Source: Bremia lactucae (taxonomy: Eukaryota; Oomycota; Peronosporomycetes; Peronosporales; Peronosporaceae). Taken from it: a stretch of 37,335 bases of DNA. The notes beneath the pieces were generated by a model. That model was given only the letters and a program-made list of their open reading frames with translations, ran no database searches and was not told the origin of the DNA. Made by a program: the position numbers and the translations under genes. The stretch covers positions 10,595,626-10,632,960 of the forward strand of contig NC_090610.1 of assembly GCF_004359215.1 (NCBI RefSeq), given 5' to 3'. Of this stretch, positions 20,266 through 30,615 are shown piece after piece (the first letter of the stretch is position 1; every line of letters starts with the position of its first letter).

Positions 20266-21200
20266 TCAGTGGCCACTGCTTCATGACACAATATCTCGAG
20301 CCCGGTTTGAGCTCGATCTCATGTCGGATGCCTTTAGCCTTAGGCTACTCGCACGGAACTGCTTTGGGGAATACATCTTTGAATTCAATCAAATCTTTGT
20401 ATAAAGAATTTGTCTAAAGTTACTCAGAGGATGGAGAAGTATATCTCTCAATCCGAGTGTTCACATCGAGAACACTTTCGTCGATCAATTAGCTGCTGAA
20501 AACCCGTTTGTTCTCTACAAACTTTTTCGCTATCCGAATATCGGTTACGCATTCGTCCTCTTTGACGAAAACGCAGATCCTCTTGATTCTACCACTATGC
20601 AGATCTCTCAAGAACTGCTTGGTTTTTAGGGTTTTAATTGAGTTATCTCCGAAGTTAACATCGGAGGCGCATACAGATCAAGAGTATAAGCGCCTTTTCT
20701 TGATCCGTTATTAACCAAGACATTCAACGTCTCGGTTTCTTCCTGGTATTTGTCAATAGGCTGTCGAGGGATCAATCCCTCGGAATGCTGAATTCTAGTC
20801 AATTCAGCATTAATTATTCAAGTTTTTTTTTTCTAAAGTATGTGGGGACTTATTCCTTCAACGTCTTACCGACTGTGATTGCGCTATCACAGTCGGGTCC
20901 TCTACCGTCGACTCTCTACTTGACCTAGGATCATCGTGTTGCCCCTTTTGAACAACCGGTATATTCCTTGAATGTTGCTCGCTAGACGCACATTCATGTC
21001 TCAATCCACTCGACTTATTTGAGTGGTGGACCTTCGGCGCTGCATGTGTATTCGCACAGCCGCCGGCAGCTGACTCCACAGGGTGATTAGTAATCACACT
21101 GTGATCTTGTGCAGTTGTACTAACGACCGTAGCTTAAGTAAGGCCATCGCTCTCCCTCGTAGCACATCCACACGCTTGTGAACGCTCCAAAATGTTCATT
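20266..21200 (-). pseudogene. Protease-RT linker and RT fingers, copy B
   Basis: The minus strand corresponds to plus-strand 36600-37335 of element G plus 30000-30150 of copy C: a Ser/His-rich linker (AAPKVHHSNKSSGL, HDDPRSSRESTVEDPTV at 21097-20858), and near 20340-20270 the fingers segment around IRHEIELKPGSRY. The frame is broken by several indels. It then jumps at about 20265 to the RT thumb. Confidence 0.65.
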
Positions 21201-21214
21201 AGATGGTCATCTCA

Positions 21215-21424
21215 TTAACAAGTGGCAGGCATCTTTACGGATCGATGCTGCCAGTTGATCCTTGGCTCATATTTTCTGAGCCAAGGCAAACCTAGGATGA
21301 CATCAAATTTGTCATCCAAATCCAGTACGATGATGATTTCATCATACTGTAAATCTGTTAACGTGTAGTTAAATTTCACTACGCGTTTCGTTACTGTTAT
21401 CGATGCGCCTGTTGCTAGACGCAC
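21215..21424 (-). pseudogene. Aspartic protease C-terminal part, copy B
   Basis: The minus frame reads MRLATGASITVTKRVVKF, LDLDDKFDVILGLPWLRKYEP and INWQHRSVKMP, closely matching the protease of element G (36403-36610). The active-site DCGAS portion that precedes it in G is missing, because the coding sequence is fused directly to LTR sequence at about 21425. Confidence 0.75.
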
Positions 21425-21808
21425 AGCGCGAGTGGTGCCTCACGTCGCTTCACGCACACTAATACGTGCAGAGGAAGACTCTCTTTAGAACACTTTCTCT
21501 AAAGAGAGTTATAAGTAAACTGTATTTAATATAATACAGTGCTTCTGTTTCTATCTACTTAATACCAACTTAATTATAAACTAATACATAACATGTAATA
21601 AAGTCTTTTCTGTATCTCTTTTTGTGTGCGTCCAGTGCTGACGGGGGACCGCGGAGCAAGTAGATATAATGGCAAATATCTTGCAATGGATAAGCTGTTC
21701 GAAAATTACTATGTAAAGTAAAATTCTCCAACTCTACCTTTTGTTAATTAATATATTCATTAACAACCTTTTAAGTGTTAATTTCACGTAAAGATACACC
21801 TCGTTACA
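21425..21808 (-). repeat. 5' LTR of composite gypsy element (3' end truncated)
   Basis: Reverse-complement match to the LTR at 34556-34970, ending at the right with CTCGTTACA (21808). On the left it stops inside the LTR at the segment GAGTGGTGCCTCACG and is joined to protease codons. It contains an 11-bp perfect inverted repeat (ACTCTCTTTAG, arms 21478-21488 and 21499-21509). The primer-binding site and gag are gone. Confidence 0.8.
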
Positions 21809-21849
21809 GGCGATTGGCGGCGTTAATTTTAACTTAAAGTAACCAGTAA

Positions 21850-22012
21850 TATTTAGTATTATTTCCTGTAAGAGGAAAAAATATTCTTATTTTATATAAG
21901 AAGAAATAAGATAAAATGTACAAATAATTATCTTTATTAATTAGTTGACTTGATTCATCCAATGTTATCAAATTTGGAAATATTGACGCAACGAGACATT
22001 AGTTCGAAGAGT
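21850..22012 (+). repeat. Left degenerate direct repeat flanking the CRN gene
   Basis: Shares with 24893-25042 the ordered blocks AGTATTATTT, AAGAGGAA, a GATAAAA run followed by ATATCTTT/TTATCTTT, GATTAGTT/ATTAGTTG, AATTTGGAAATAT/AATTTGGTAATAT and GACATTA. Same orientation, with small gaps. The two copies bracket the CRN gene. Origin may be an old LTR or other mobile element. Confidence 0.55.
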
Positions 22013-22104
22013 GATATAATTCAACTGTTGCACTGCGTCTCCTGTCGAACTGGAAGAAGTGGAAAGTTCTACGGAATTTCTCAGTTAAAGCTTAAATCAT
22101 TAAT

Positions 22105-22112
22105 TTCACTTT
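22105..22112 (+). promoter_or_regulatory. Initiator-like element of the CRN gene
   Basis: TTCACTTT fits the oomycete initiator consensus YTCAYTYY. The A at 22108 would be a start site 79 bp before the ATG at 22187, a usual leader length in oomycetes. No good flanking-promoter motif follows. Confidence 0.35.
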
Positions 22113-22186
22113 TCAATCTATGCTGTTTACAACCTCAAGGGATAATCTGCGGCGTTTAGAGTTCCCAGAAAGACAAAACACGTATA

Positions 22187-24493
22187 ATGAAGCTCTTATG
22201 TGCCATAGTCGGAGAGAGAAGCGTATTCCCTGTGACCATTGACGAAACGAAGTCAGTGGTGGCCTTGAATGACGCTATCAAAATTAAAAACTCAAACAAA
22301 ATAAAATGCGATGCTGCCGAACTCGAGCTGTACTTGGCGAGAAAGGGGAACGCGTGGCTGTCAGATAGCGAGCCGAGTGCACAGCAACTTATAAAGGGAA
22401 ATGTGGATGATGACATCGAAAGTATGCTTGATTGCAAGCCATTGATGTCAACTCGGTCTATCCAGCGTTATCTAAACGAAAACCAAATGCCCGCGCCGCA
22501 GCCAAGGCAAATTCACGTGCTGGTAGTGGTCCCACGACAAATTCTCTCTATTTCGCGGAACAGCAAAACCGCGAAAACTGTGGAAAGGTATGAGACTCTT
22601 TCCAAGACACTTGCTAGTCAACAACAAGTCGAGTCACTTTCGAAAGCAATCCGCTCAATTCTCGAGAGCAAAGATGAGGTTACACCATTTGTCGTTTTGG
22701 AAAGCTCGTCTGGTATGGGAAAGACGCAAATGGCATTCAACTTGGACGCCACTGGACAATTTGATATTTATCACATAATGTGTGACAATGTCGATGATAA
22801 AGGACAAGACATTAGTGCAGCGTATGCATCACGTAGCCGCGTTTTCGAAAATTGCCTGAAAAAAGACTTTGAAATGACGAATGGGCCAAATACGGGCAGC
22901 ATTATGTTATTGCAAGGTGAAAATTATTTATCTCTTTATGGCTTTATCTATGCTGCACTGCTCGAAAAAAATGAATTGGAAACAGCTGTTTGGACTCGTA
23001 ACGATGTCAATCAGGCACTCAAAGATCGTGTTACGAATGGAAAAAAGCCCTTTATCTTTTTTCTAGATGATTTTCCGCGTGAAATTGATCGAAAAGCCGC
23101 ATCAAACGATCGTTGGGCTTACGATAATAGACGTCGCCTTCGTCTCATGCTAAACGTATTTCGATCGTTTGGTCTTGTTGTGGTAGTCAGCTCCACGAGT
23201 GGTACGGCACGAGGTTTGACTTCGGTTTCCTCTGGATCGCGATGTCCTGCGGATTATCTGTGGTGCATAGTGCACCCACTTTTACCTCGCACCGTAATTG
23301 GCAGTGATGTTCAAATACTACCAACGGTTTTCCAAAACATTGTCGCGAATAGTCGACCGCTCTTCGCTGAGATTGCTATCCAGTATATACGGGAAAATCC
23401 GTGGAATGTCGGCAATAATACAGCAAATTACTTAAATGCACTGGTTGGACATTTGGCACCACTATTGGCCCGGAGGAAGCAAAGACGACATCACGAGTTT
23501 GAAATTGGTCAGCTATGCTTGTTGCTCTGCTCGAGTTGTCGTGTTGAAGACGGTAAATTGAATTTGATTGACAGTCATTATGCTTGCTTAGATGAAAAGA
23601 GGACATTTAGGCTGTTTCTGAAGGCAAATGGCAATTCTTACAAAGCCGACGAAGCCGAATTCGATTTTGAAGACAGAAGAAGCTGGAAATGTCGTAGTGT
23701 GTTTCCTCACCCGTCGAATGACGTCCTTCTTTACTTGACTCTGACGGGCGGTATGTCATATCGTCCGTTTGACCTTTCCTTGCGTGAGGTCTTTTTGTCA
23801 GTGCCGACTACAACAATGTATTTGCATGATACCAACGAGCCTATGGACGAGAAGCAGCGTTTCGAAGTGTTCGTGTTCGCGGCTGTCGTGTTGGCGAGTC
23901 ATGTTGCCGGACTTGGTGGGGTGGCATTCCCGACATTTTTGGGTCGGCTTTTGTACGAATTGGGCGTTAAGTCACAAGATGTGAAGATAGATTTTCCTGT
24001 AGGATTTGAGACACGCGGGAATTGGGTCGTTCCATTCTTGTCTCCTCCAAACGTAAAATGGCCAGCTTGGCTGCTTAATGACGAATTAAAGTTGGACAAT
24101 TTCGTCCAAACTGCCAACAGTGAAACGATCGACTTTCGTATTGATTCCGGGCTGATATCTGGCGAATGCAACGACGAGGAGCAGCCTCTGTCGCTCGAGA
24201 CAATAAGAAAGATTCTGTCGCGTGTACCGGCTGAATCCAAACTGCATTTGGTAGTGACGAGGGGATTGCAGAAAGAATATTTTATAAGGGAAGAAACATA
24301 TGCAGCATTTGTGCGAGAACACAATTTGGCAACAATGGATGTCTATCGCGTTTCATGTGGTTCGAAGCTAGAGGAAATTGTTGGGATAGAGAATCAAGAA
24401 TTGCACAAAGTACAGTGCATGGATGATGGTAGCACGAAGCACTGTGAAAAAAAGCTCGTCATTTTCGTTGAGATTGGCAATGGAAGAATCTAG
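22187..24493 (+). CDS. Crinkler (CRN) family effector with P-loop NTPase-like domain
   Basis: Intact intronless frame of 768 residues. Residues 1-52 form the CRN header, with LELYLAR at 46-52, a variant of the LxLFLAK translocation motif (F to Y, K to R), then a DWL-type region that ends at HVLVVVP (110-116), the usual recombination boundary. Next comes SSSGMGKT (173-180), a Walker A variant with Ser for the first Gly, PFIFFLDD (288-295) as Walker B, and VVVVSSTSG (331-339) as a possible sensor strand. The C-terminal 430 residues I cannot assign. No clear secretion signal is visible, which is common in CRNs. By family knowledge, such proteins enter host plant cells and act in the nucleus; activity here is inferred only. 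Flanked by retroelements, as in the gene-sparse parts of these genomes. Confidence 0.88.
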   Translation: MKLLCAIVGERSVFPVTIDETKSVVALNDAIKIKNSNKIKCDAAELELYLARKGNAWLSDSEPSAQQLIKGNVDDDIESMLDCKPLMSTRSIQRYLNENQMPAPQPRQIHVLVVVPRQILSISRNSKTAKTVERYETLSKTLASQQQVESLSKAIRSILESKDEVTPFVVLESSSGMGKTQMAFNLDATGQFDIYHIMCDNVDDKGQDISAAYASRSRVFENCLKKDFEMTNGPNTGSIMLLQGENYLSLYGFIYAALLEKNELETAVWTRNDVNQALKDRVTNGKKPFIFFLDDFPREIDRKAASNDRWAYDNRRRLRLMLNVFRSFGLVVVVSSTSGTARGLTSVSSGSRCPADYLWCIVHPLLPRTVIGSDVQILPTVFQNIVANSRPLFAEIAIQYIRENPWNVGNNTANYLNALVGHLAPLLARRKQRRHHEFEIGQLCLLLCSSCRVEDGKLNLIDSHYACLDEKRTFRLFLKANGNSYKADEAEFDFEDRRSWKCRSVFPHPSNDVLLYLTLTGGMSYRPFDLSLREVFLSVPTTTMYLHDTNEPMDEKQRFEVFVFAAVVLASHVAGLGGVAFPTFLGRLLYELGVKSQDVKIDFPVGFETRGNWVVPFLSPPNVKWPAWLLNDELKLDNFVQTANSETIDFRIDSGLISGECNDEEQPLSLETIRKILSRVPAESKLHLVVTRGLQKEYFIREETYAAFVREHNLATMDVYRVSCGSKLEEIVGIENQELHKVQCMDDGSTKHCEKKLVIFVEIGNGRI

Positions 24494-24892
24494 TCTCCAG
24501 AATTCGATTTGCATGCTGTTTGCGTTATAATCAATACTACTTGTTTTGACGTACATTCCATACAAATGCCGACTATATCGTAGGGAAAGTTTTTTTTACC
24601 TCTTTCGTTAAGCTGGTTTTTACGATATAATACATTCTTTCTCTAAAATACTACGAAGACACCGTTATGAACAATTAATGCGCCTAGGTTGGAATAATAA
24701 AAAAAAACTTGTCCCATTATATCATCAATTATTATTGAAAAATAAATGAAATTTAAATTAATTGATAATAATAATAATTCAATAGACATTTAGATAATTT
24801 ATTTGACGCAAACTCCGAAGCGTGTAATCTTCGACAGGAGCTTGCTGCTCAATATAAGGCGAAGCAACGATGTAACGAGTTGTATCGTTAAA
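24494..24892. other. CRN 3' flank, very AT-rich
   Basis: No gene. It includes homopolymer A and T runs and AATAAA-like sequences (for example near 24741) that could signal polyadenylation. Confidence 0.45.
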
Positions 24893-25042
24893 TAAGTATT
24901 ATTTTCTAAAAGAGGAATAAGTAATATTATGTTCCATGAACAGAAATACGATAAAAAGTACTAATAAATATCTTTTTTGATTAGTTCCTAAATTAAAAAA
25001 TTTGGTAATATCGAGGCAATAAGACATTAATTCTATTGATTG
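24893..25042 (+). repeat. Right degenerate direct repeat flanking the CRN gene
   Basis: Partner of 21850-22012, same orientation; see that entry for shared blocks. The pair is about 3.0 kb apart and contains only the CRN gene. Confidence 0.55.
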
Positions 25043-25103
25043 GTGTTGATTCAAGTTTTAATCAAACGCGCCAATCATTACAAGACACGATTGTGGGGTG
25101 CGC

Positions 25104-25345
25104 AATTTTATGACTCTCACGTCCGTATTTCCGTCCATAGCCCAGCTATGAACGAAAACATCGTCGAAATAACTTTGTGCGAATTCATGCACGGGTCTTA
25201 ACAGATTCAGTACGCATATGTTGAATGTTGGGGGGGGCCCTTACTAAGCCCCTGTGGTATTACTAGCCATTCCTAGAGCATCCCACTGGGAGTGCTCACT
25301 GCTGTGTACGGGATGTCCCGTATATATTTTTCAAGTCGAGGCCGT
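25104..25345 (-). pseudogene. Isolated gypsy reverse-transcriptase fragment
   Basis: The minus strand contains SYFDDVFVHSWAMDGNTDV, the RT catalytic segment (Y-F-D-D near 25176), and matches copy C at 29160-29400 on both sides, including the ACGGGATGTCCCGT palindrome. It ends sharply at about 25335. Too short to act. Confidence 0.7.
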
Positions 25346-26090
25346 CCTTGTCCTTGAAATATTTCACAGCCGCTGAATTCCTTGAGATCAGCAGAAGCTA
25401 AGGAATCAAAGCCTGCATCGATCGCTGTGCTACTCGCCCTTTAATCGAACTTATAACCTGTTGAGGTATGCTTTGCATGCATAGGAGGCGCCATACATAG
25501 TAAGTTACATATATAATAAATTCAGAAGAAGCTTGCGAACAAAACCACATACATTAATACAGTTTTACTTTTTCTCTATTCTTACGCCTTAAACTAGACC
25601 TTAAGCTAATTTACCTTAGCTTTATAAGAAACCTTTCTCTGTACCTTTTTGTACGTGAAGTTTCGAGGAACCGCACCTTCACTGTAATCAGTAGGTTGAC
25701 TAGTACTGTTATTATTACTAGCAAAGGTGCCTAGTTACAAATGACCGGATAAGGTTAAAAAAAGCCTTCAAGAAAAAGAGGAACGCAGGCGTTTACCTAG
25801 AACTGTTCGGTTGACTTTGAACAATTGTATTAAGGACCTGATGCACTTGATTCACAAAAAAGCTTCATTAGACCAGTCTGGCGTAAACACAATGCAATTG
25901 GTGTGAATCCTTAGTCAATTCAAGATGCCGTGATTGAAAAAAATGATCTTCTCAGCATGTGCCAATAATTGCTCGAGCAGCGCGTCTTCTACACCAACTT
26001 CATGCTTTACAACTATGCCGCGGTTGGTCCTCTTTAAGAGCAACTTAACTCGTTGGTCTGGTAGGACCATTGATCGATATCAACTTTCAT
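25346..26090. other. Region with a possible diverged LTR, no gene
   Basis: No coding region is supported. About 25540-25739 resembles the 3' half of the LTR at 34556-34970 in plus orientation: AATACAGTTT, then CTCTGTAC and GTACGTGAAG, then GTGC..GTTACA at 25727-25739. The start of such an LTR is unclear. The rest is unassigned. Confidence 0.35.
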
Positions 26091-26099
26091 TTTTGACTC

Positions 26100-26538
26100 A
26101 TCCAGACTTCACAAGTCTAGTGACGACAAAACGGAATTCTTCATTGATACCGTTTCCAGCATCGACGGTACACATGTAAGCGGGCAAAGGATGTCACTCC
26201 TTCGTTCCAAGCTTGGGAAGCATTCGTACAGAGTGATCGTAGCACCGGCCGCGAGGTCTGGCATGAAAACCCGGTTTATTCTCCGTGACCGGTTCGATAA
26301 AAAAACCGTAAGCGGTGCACGCTTGAAGCCGCACCGATTGTTTAAAGAGGCATGAATACCTTGCCTCTCGTGGGGGAGTGATGCCATGCTGATTTAAAGG
26401 CGCAGGTCATGCCTCAAGGAGGCATTGTCCCTTGAAAAACCACATTGAAGGGCGATCATTTCTTGTGAGATGCGCAAAAGATTGAAAACTTACGAGCGCG
26501 GGAAGCGCTCGTTTTCTGATGGACCCTCTGTCTAGGAA
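26100..26538 (+). pseudogene. Antisense ORF 1-2 homolog, copy C (decayed)
   Basis: Plus-strand frames match aORF1 of copies A/B in order. At 26173-26280 one frame reads KRAKDVTPSFQAWEAFVQS then GREVWHENP (A: KRDKVSLMQAWSAFIRN, GREACLQRP). At 26314-26376 another reads GARLKPHRLFKEA, a stop, then PCLSWG (A: GARYKLHRLSREA, PCLTWG). At about 26470-26538 YERGKRSFSDGPS matches the ORF 2 segment. Two frameshifts and a TGA show it is no longer coding. The matched codons differ mainly at synonymous positions, so it was coding when the lineages split. Confidence 0.6.
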
Positions 26539-26593
26539 AATTAGTCTTGTCGTACTGTGCGACGAGACTCGGAACGTCCATCTTCAATTGGAA

Positions 26594-26715
26594 ACAAGGT
26601 TCTCAACGACCATGCGAGGTGGATACCCCTGCCAACGAACGAAGTAATTCGCTCGAACCCTTTTCACCTAGCGGTGGTTTAGGAGGCGTTCAACAAGGAA
26701 ACGCTTTTCACCACT
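26594..26715 (-). pseudogene. Chromodomain of pol, copy C
   Basis: The minus strand reads SGEKRFLVERLLNHR, a stop, then ANYFVRWQGYPPRM and VENL. This is the A/B chromodomain with a stop after NHR and an altered WEP region. Confidence 0.65.
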
Positions 26716-26919
26716 CGAATCCGTCAATGAATGTGGAGAGGAAGTAAAAATCGGGTCGTCTCGTTCGCCAAACACGTGACTTAGATCGTGTCGTCCATTA
26801 TTTACGGGAGGACATGGAACAATTCTGTCGTCGCTGAAACGCGACGACGGTTGACGGTATTTCCCTCGAACAGTTGCAGAACGATGCGCAAGTTGCGGTC
26901 GAACAACTTGCGAATGAAA

Positions 26920-28401
26920 GGACACACGGACCGATATACTTGAGCAGTAATTTACTGCCCACATTCGTCACTACATGTTTTGGAAGGTTTCCGTATCCAG
27001 TAGGACTAGATCGTGAACTTTAAATGAATGAGCGTTTAAGCTCCTGCCTGAGGGCCATTTCTGTCGATCCACCGCATGAGCGATGAAAATTTTGTACGAA
27101 ACGAACCACAGTTTCTCTACTTTGCAGAAATTCTCCTGCTGACAGGTTTTGTTTTTGTCTTCAGTGCGATAGATTGCACGGCGGAGATGTCATTCTCCTC
27201 TTTACTGAGAGCATTATTGTTCTAGAAAATGTTTTTGGTTTTGTTCCTGAGTCTTTTAGCATCGTTATCAAGGCCAGCAATAACATTATTGGAATTGCTG
27301 AGTTTGGCCACATTACCGTTGATTAGATCAACATTGGTATCTTTCATATTGACCTTAGGGCTAATGCGTGATGAGCAAGAGCTAGAAGGTTCTTTGCTCG
27401 TGCGAGTCCTCCCCTAATATAAGAGATACTCCTATACAAGGTGTGTATGAGAGGATGGCTTAAACCGTTCACAAAAAACGGTGTATGCTTTGTAGAAGGA
27501 TGCACTGTATTGTTTATGGCAAATTCTACCATCGGCAAGAACTCGCCTCAAATCTAAGAAGAATGGACGTTTCCGCGAAGTATCTCTTCGAGACTACGGT
27601 TTGCCCGCTCCGTCGGACGATCTGTTTCAGGATTGTTAAAAGTTGACATTTTGAACTGCCTTTTAGTGATTTAAACAAAATTTGAAAAACCTCCGCCGTT
27701 GATCTAGAGACTCTATTTAAGACCAGTTCGGAAGGTAATCCATGGAGTCGAAATAGCGTGTCAACAAAGACACAAGCACAGCCTTTGGATGTGATCGACT
27801 TTAGGACGGCACCAAGATGTACCATCTTGCTAAAACGGTCAACAAAAACAAGAATATTATTATTTTTGTGGGTGTCTTCGGGGAATTCGATGACGAAGTC
27901 CATAGATACGGACTGCCAACACTCTATCGGAACAGGCAGAACGGAGCACGGGGTGAAGCACAAGGCTTCATTCGATGACAAACTTCGCAAGCAGGTATGT
28001 ACTTGCGGACGAGCTCATAGTGGCGTGGCCAGTAGAAGTCCGACTTATCCTGAGATAAGTCTTCACACGTCCACGATGCCCACTCGTTTGTCCATCGTGA
28101 CACTCATACATGACGCGCAAACGCAAATCATTGTGGGTAGGGACGACGACACGTGGAGTGTAGCCACAACGGCTGTGTGGTACAGTAAGCCGTTGCGTGT
28201 TGTGTATCGATTGGATGACGATCGATATAAAGCCGGCAATTTTTGAAAAGATTTTTTGGATGGAGTCATGAGATGATCCATTAAACGCAGAAGGTCTTTA
28301 TCTTCTGTGGAGGTTTTCTTTATGTCATCAAACAATTTGATGACGGAACACTTGTAATGAGTGGTGCAATAGTGTAAATATTTTCCACTGTTGGAGTGCA
28401 A
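26920..28401 (-). pseudogene. Integrase, copy C
   Basis: Minus frames: 28401-28063 (end of RNase H, start of integrase: DKDLLRLMDHLM, SFQKLPALYRSSSNRYTTRNGLL), 27990-27526 (WQSVSMDFVIEFPED, NNILVFVDRFSKMVHLGAV, LHGLPSELVLNRVSRSTAE) and 27538-27344 (MVEFAINNTVHPSTKHTPFF). The second catalytic Asp region SDRDPRF reads LNRVSRS and the Glu region is scrambled, so the core is inactive. The integrase tail seen in A/B (FIGPFRV, TFYVGRLRPY) is missing next to the chromodomain. Confidence 0.75.
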
Positions 28402-28455
28402 ACCCGGATCGAAATCGGGTCGGCGTGATAACGCATCAGCGACGACGTTAAATCG

Positions 28456-29419
28456 TCATAATTTATATTTGAAGGAGAATTTATACCCCGAGAAAAAGGT
28501 TAGCCACCTCGCCATTTTTTTGCGAAAGGTGTGGGCTGTTACAGCCGTGCGTAATGACGCATGGTCCGTATATACGATGAACGGTCTATCTCCTAGGAGA
28601 TAGACCCTAAATTTAGCCAATGCATATTTCATGGCAAGGAGTTCCTTGTCATGCACTGGGTAATTGCGTTCAGCTGGTTGCAGCTGACGCGATTGGTAAC
28701 AGACGACGCGCTCCGCGCCGTCTGTATCGTATTGCATTAACGCGCAGCCGATTGTGAAATCGCTGGCGTCACAGACCACATGGAATTGTCTGTCTTGATC
28801 TGAAATCGCCAAGATGGGCGATTGCATCAAGCTTTGCTTGATACCTTCAAACGAACGCTGACAATCAGCGTTCCATAACCGTTTCTCGTCTTTCTTCAAG
28901 AGACGAGAGAGATGAGCTGTCATCTCTGCATAATTGCGGGAGTACTTGTGCAAGTACGCCGCTAATAAAAAAAACTTTTTAAGTCCAACGACATCGACTA
29001 GAACTGGCCAGTCGGTAATTGCCTTGATCTTTTCGGGATTAGGGCGCGCGCCGTGCTTACCGACGATGCACCCAAGAAGTGGTATTTCGCTTGCAGCGAA
29101 TATACACTTATTGAGATTTGCGTACAACTTTTGCTTTCGCATAAATGTGAGAACCTGACGAACGTGAGTTTTATGAACTCCTACGTCCGTCTTTTTCGTC
29201 CATGGCTCGGCTATGGACGAATACATCGTCAAAATAACTAGGTGCAAATTCTCGCACCGGTCTCAACAGATTCGTAACGCATCTGTTGAATGTTGCAGGG
29301 GCGTTACTACGGCATTACTAGCCATTCCCAGAGCATCCCGCTGAAAGTGCTCACTGCTGTGTACGGGATGTCCCGTTCACGCATAAGGATCTGATAAAAT
29401 CCATCCATCAGATCCATAG
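28456..29419 (-). pseudogene. Reverse transcriptase and RNase H, copy C
   Basis: The 263-codon minus frame 29247-28456 runs from RT thumb (VRQVLTFMRKQKLYANL, IFAASEIPLLG) through the connection into RNase H (VVCDASDFTIGCALMQY, HDKELLAMKYAL, YTDHASLRTAV). Upstream at 29236-29190 another frame gives SYFDDVFVHSRAMD with the YFDD catalytic residues, and 29419-29300 gives MDLMDGFYQILMRERDIPY. One frameshift after the YFDD motif and a premature stop are visible. This is the best preserved RT-RNase H of the lineage in the window. Confidence 0.8.
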
Positions 29420-30349
29420 ACGCCTAGCGGGCGACATTCAAGGAAGATACCGGTTGTCCGAAATGGACAACACGATGATCCTAGGTCGAGTAGAGAGTCG
29501 ACCGTAGAGGACCCGACTGTAATAGCGCAATCACAGTCGGAAGACGTTGAAGGAATAAGTCCCCACGTACTTGAGGAGAAATCTCCTCAAATAGTTAATA
29601 CTGAAGTGACTAGACTTCAGATCCCAGAGGGATTGATCCCTTGGCAGCCTGTGGATATATCCCAGGAAGAAATCGAGACATTTAATGTCTCGGTTAAGGA
29701 CGGATCAAGAGTAGGCGCTTATACTCTTGATCTATATGCGCCTCCGAAGTTAACTTCAGAGATAACTCAGTTACCAACCCTAGAACCCAAGCGGTTCTTG
29801 AGAGATCTGCACAGTGGTAGAATCAAGCAGATCTGCGTACTCGTCACAGAGGACGAATACCGAACCGATAGTCGGTCAGCGGTATTTTTTTGCAGAGAAC
29901 GAACGGGTTCTCAGCAGCTCATCGATGGACGAAAGTATCCTCGATGTGAAGACTCGGATTATGAAATATACTACTCAATCCCGGGAGTCACATAAGGCAA
30001 ATCCTTTATACAAGATTTTAATTATATACAGGGATGGATTCCCTGAAACAATTCCATGCGAGTTGCCTAAGGATAAAGGCACTCGACATGATATTGAGCT
30101 CAAACCGGGCTCGAAGTACTGTGTCATGAAGCAGCGGCCACTGCCTCGTGAACAAGTACTTGCACTCGATAAATTCTTTATTGATCGATAAAAGCAGGCC
30201 ATGTGAGGGAGTCATTCTCCCCACATAGCAGGAGGGTGGCGGATAGTGCACGCATTCAATAAACTGAATGCTGCAACGGTACCGGCTCAAACGCCGATAC
30301 CTAGAAAAGACGTAATCATAGATGGTATGTCTAAGAGTACGATATTTCG
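29420..30349 (+). mobile_element. Inverted 0.93-kb internal segment of copy C
   Basis: This piece reads on the plus strand, while both flanks read on the minus strand. It runs from the linker (GRHSRKIPV, DDPRSSREST, LTSEITQLPTLEPKRFL in frame 29606-29995) to RT fingers (GTRHDIELKPGSKYCVMKQ in 29814-30191, then GWRIVHAFNKLNAATVPAQ and SKSTIF). The left flank (minus) starts at MDLMDG, exactly what should follow SKSTIF. The right flank (minus) ends at GLRHEC, what should precede the inverted linker. So one inversion with no obvious loss explains it. Confidence 0.75.
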
Positions 30350-30586
30350 ATACATTCATGTCTCAATCCAATCGACATATTCGAGTGGTGGACCTTCGGC
30401 GCTGCCTGTGCACTCGCACAGCCTCCGGCAGCTGACCCCACAGGGTGATAGATAATCACACTGTGATCTTGTGCAGTCGTACTAACGACCGTACCACAAG
30501 TGAGGTCATCGCACTCACTCGAAGTACGTCTACAAGCTTGTGGATGCCCCAAGACGTTCATCAGATGGCCATCTGATGAACAAGTG
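30350..30586 (-). pseudogene. Protease-RT linker, copy C
   Basis: The minus frame 30561-30331 reads VLGHPQACRRTSSECDDLTCGTVVSTTAQ and SAAGGCASAQAAPKVHHSN, matching element G 36630-36840. It contains the 26-bp palindrome at 30556-30581. Homology to the lineage ends at about 30586, where family E sequence begins. Confidence 0.7.
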
Positions 30587-30615
30587 GCCCTGTGTTTTCA
30601 TACACGGCGCCAAAG

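Larger units (their letters stand above)
21809..22186. other. CRN 5' flank with repeat
   Basis: AT-rich, no gene. It holds the left member of a degenerate direct repeat (21850-22012) and, nearer the gene, the initiator-like site listed separately. Short frames here have no support. Confidence 0.45.

Noticed and set aside
23376..24324. Minus-strand ORFs of 76-141 codons inside the CRN gene
   Set aside because: They lie opposite an intact 768-codon frame with recognised motifs and show no features of their own.
26285..26300. GGTTCGATAA as a possible tRNA T-arm
   Set aside because: No acceptor, D or anticodon stems could be placed around it.
26109..26387. 92-codon minus ORF at the left end of copy C
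   Set aside because: It is opposite the decayed aORF1 homolog, whose plus-strand residues are the conserved ones.
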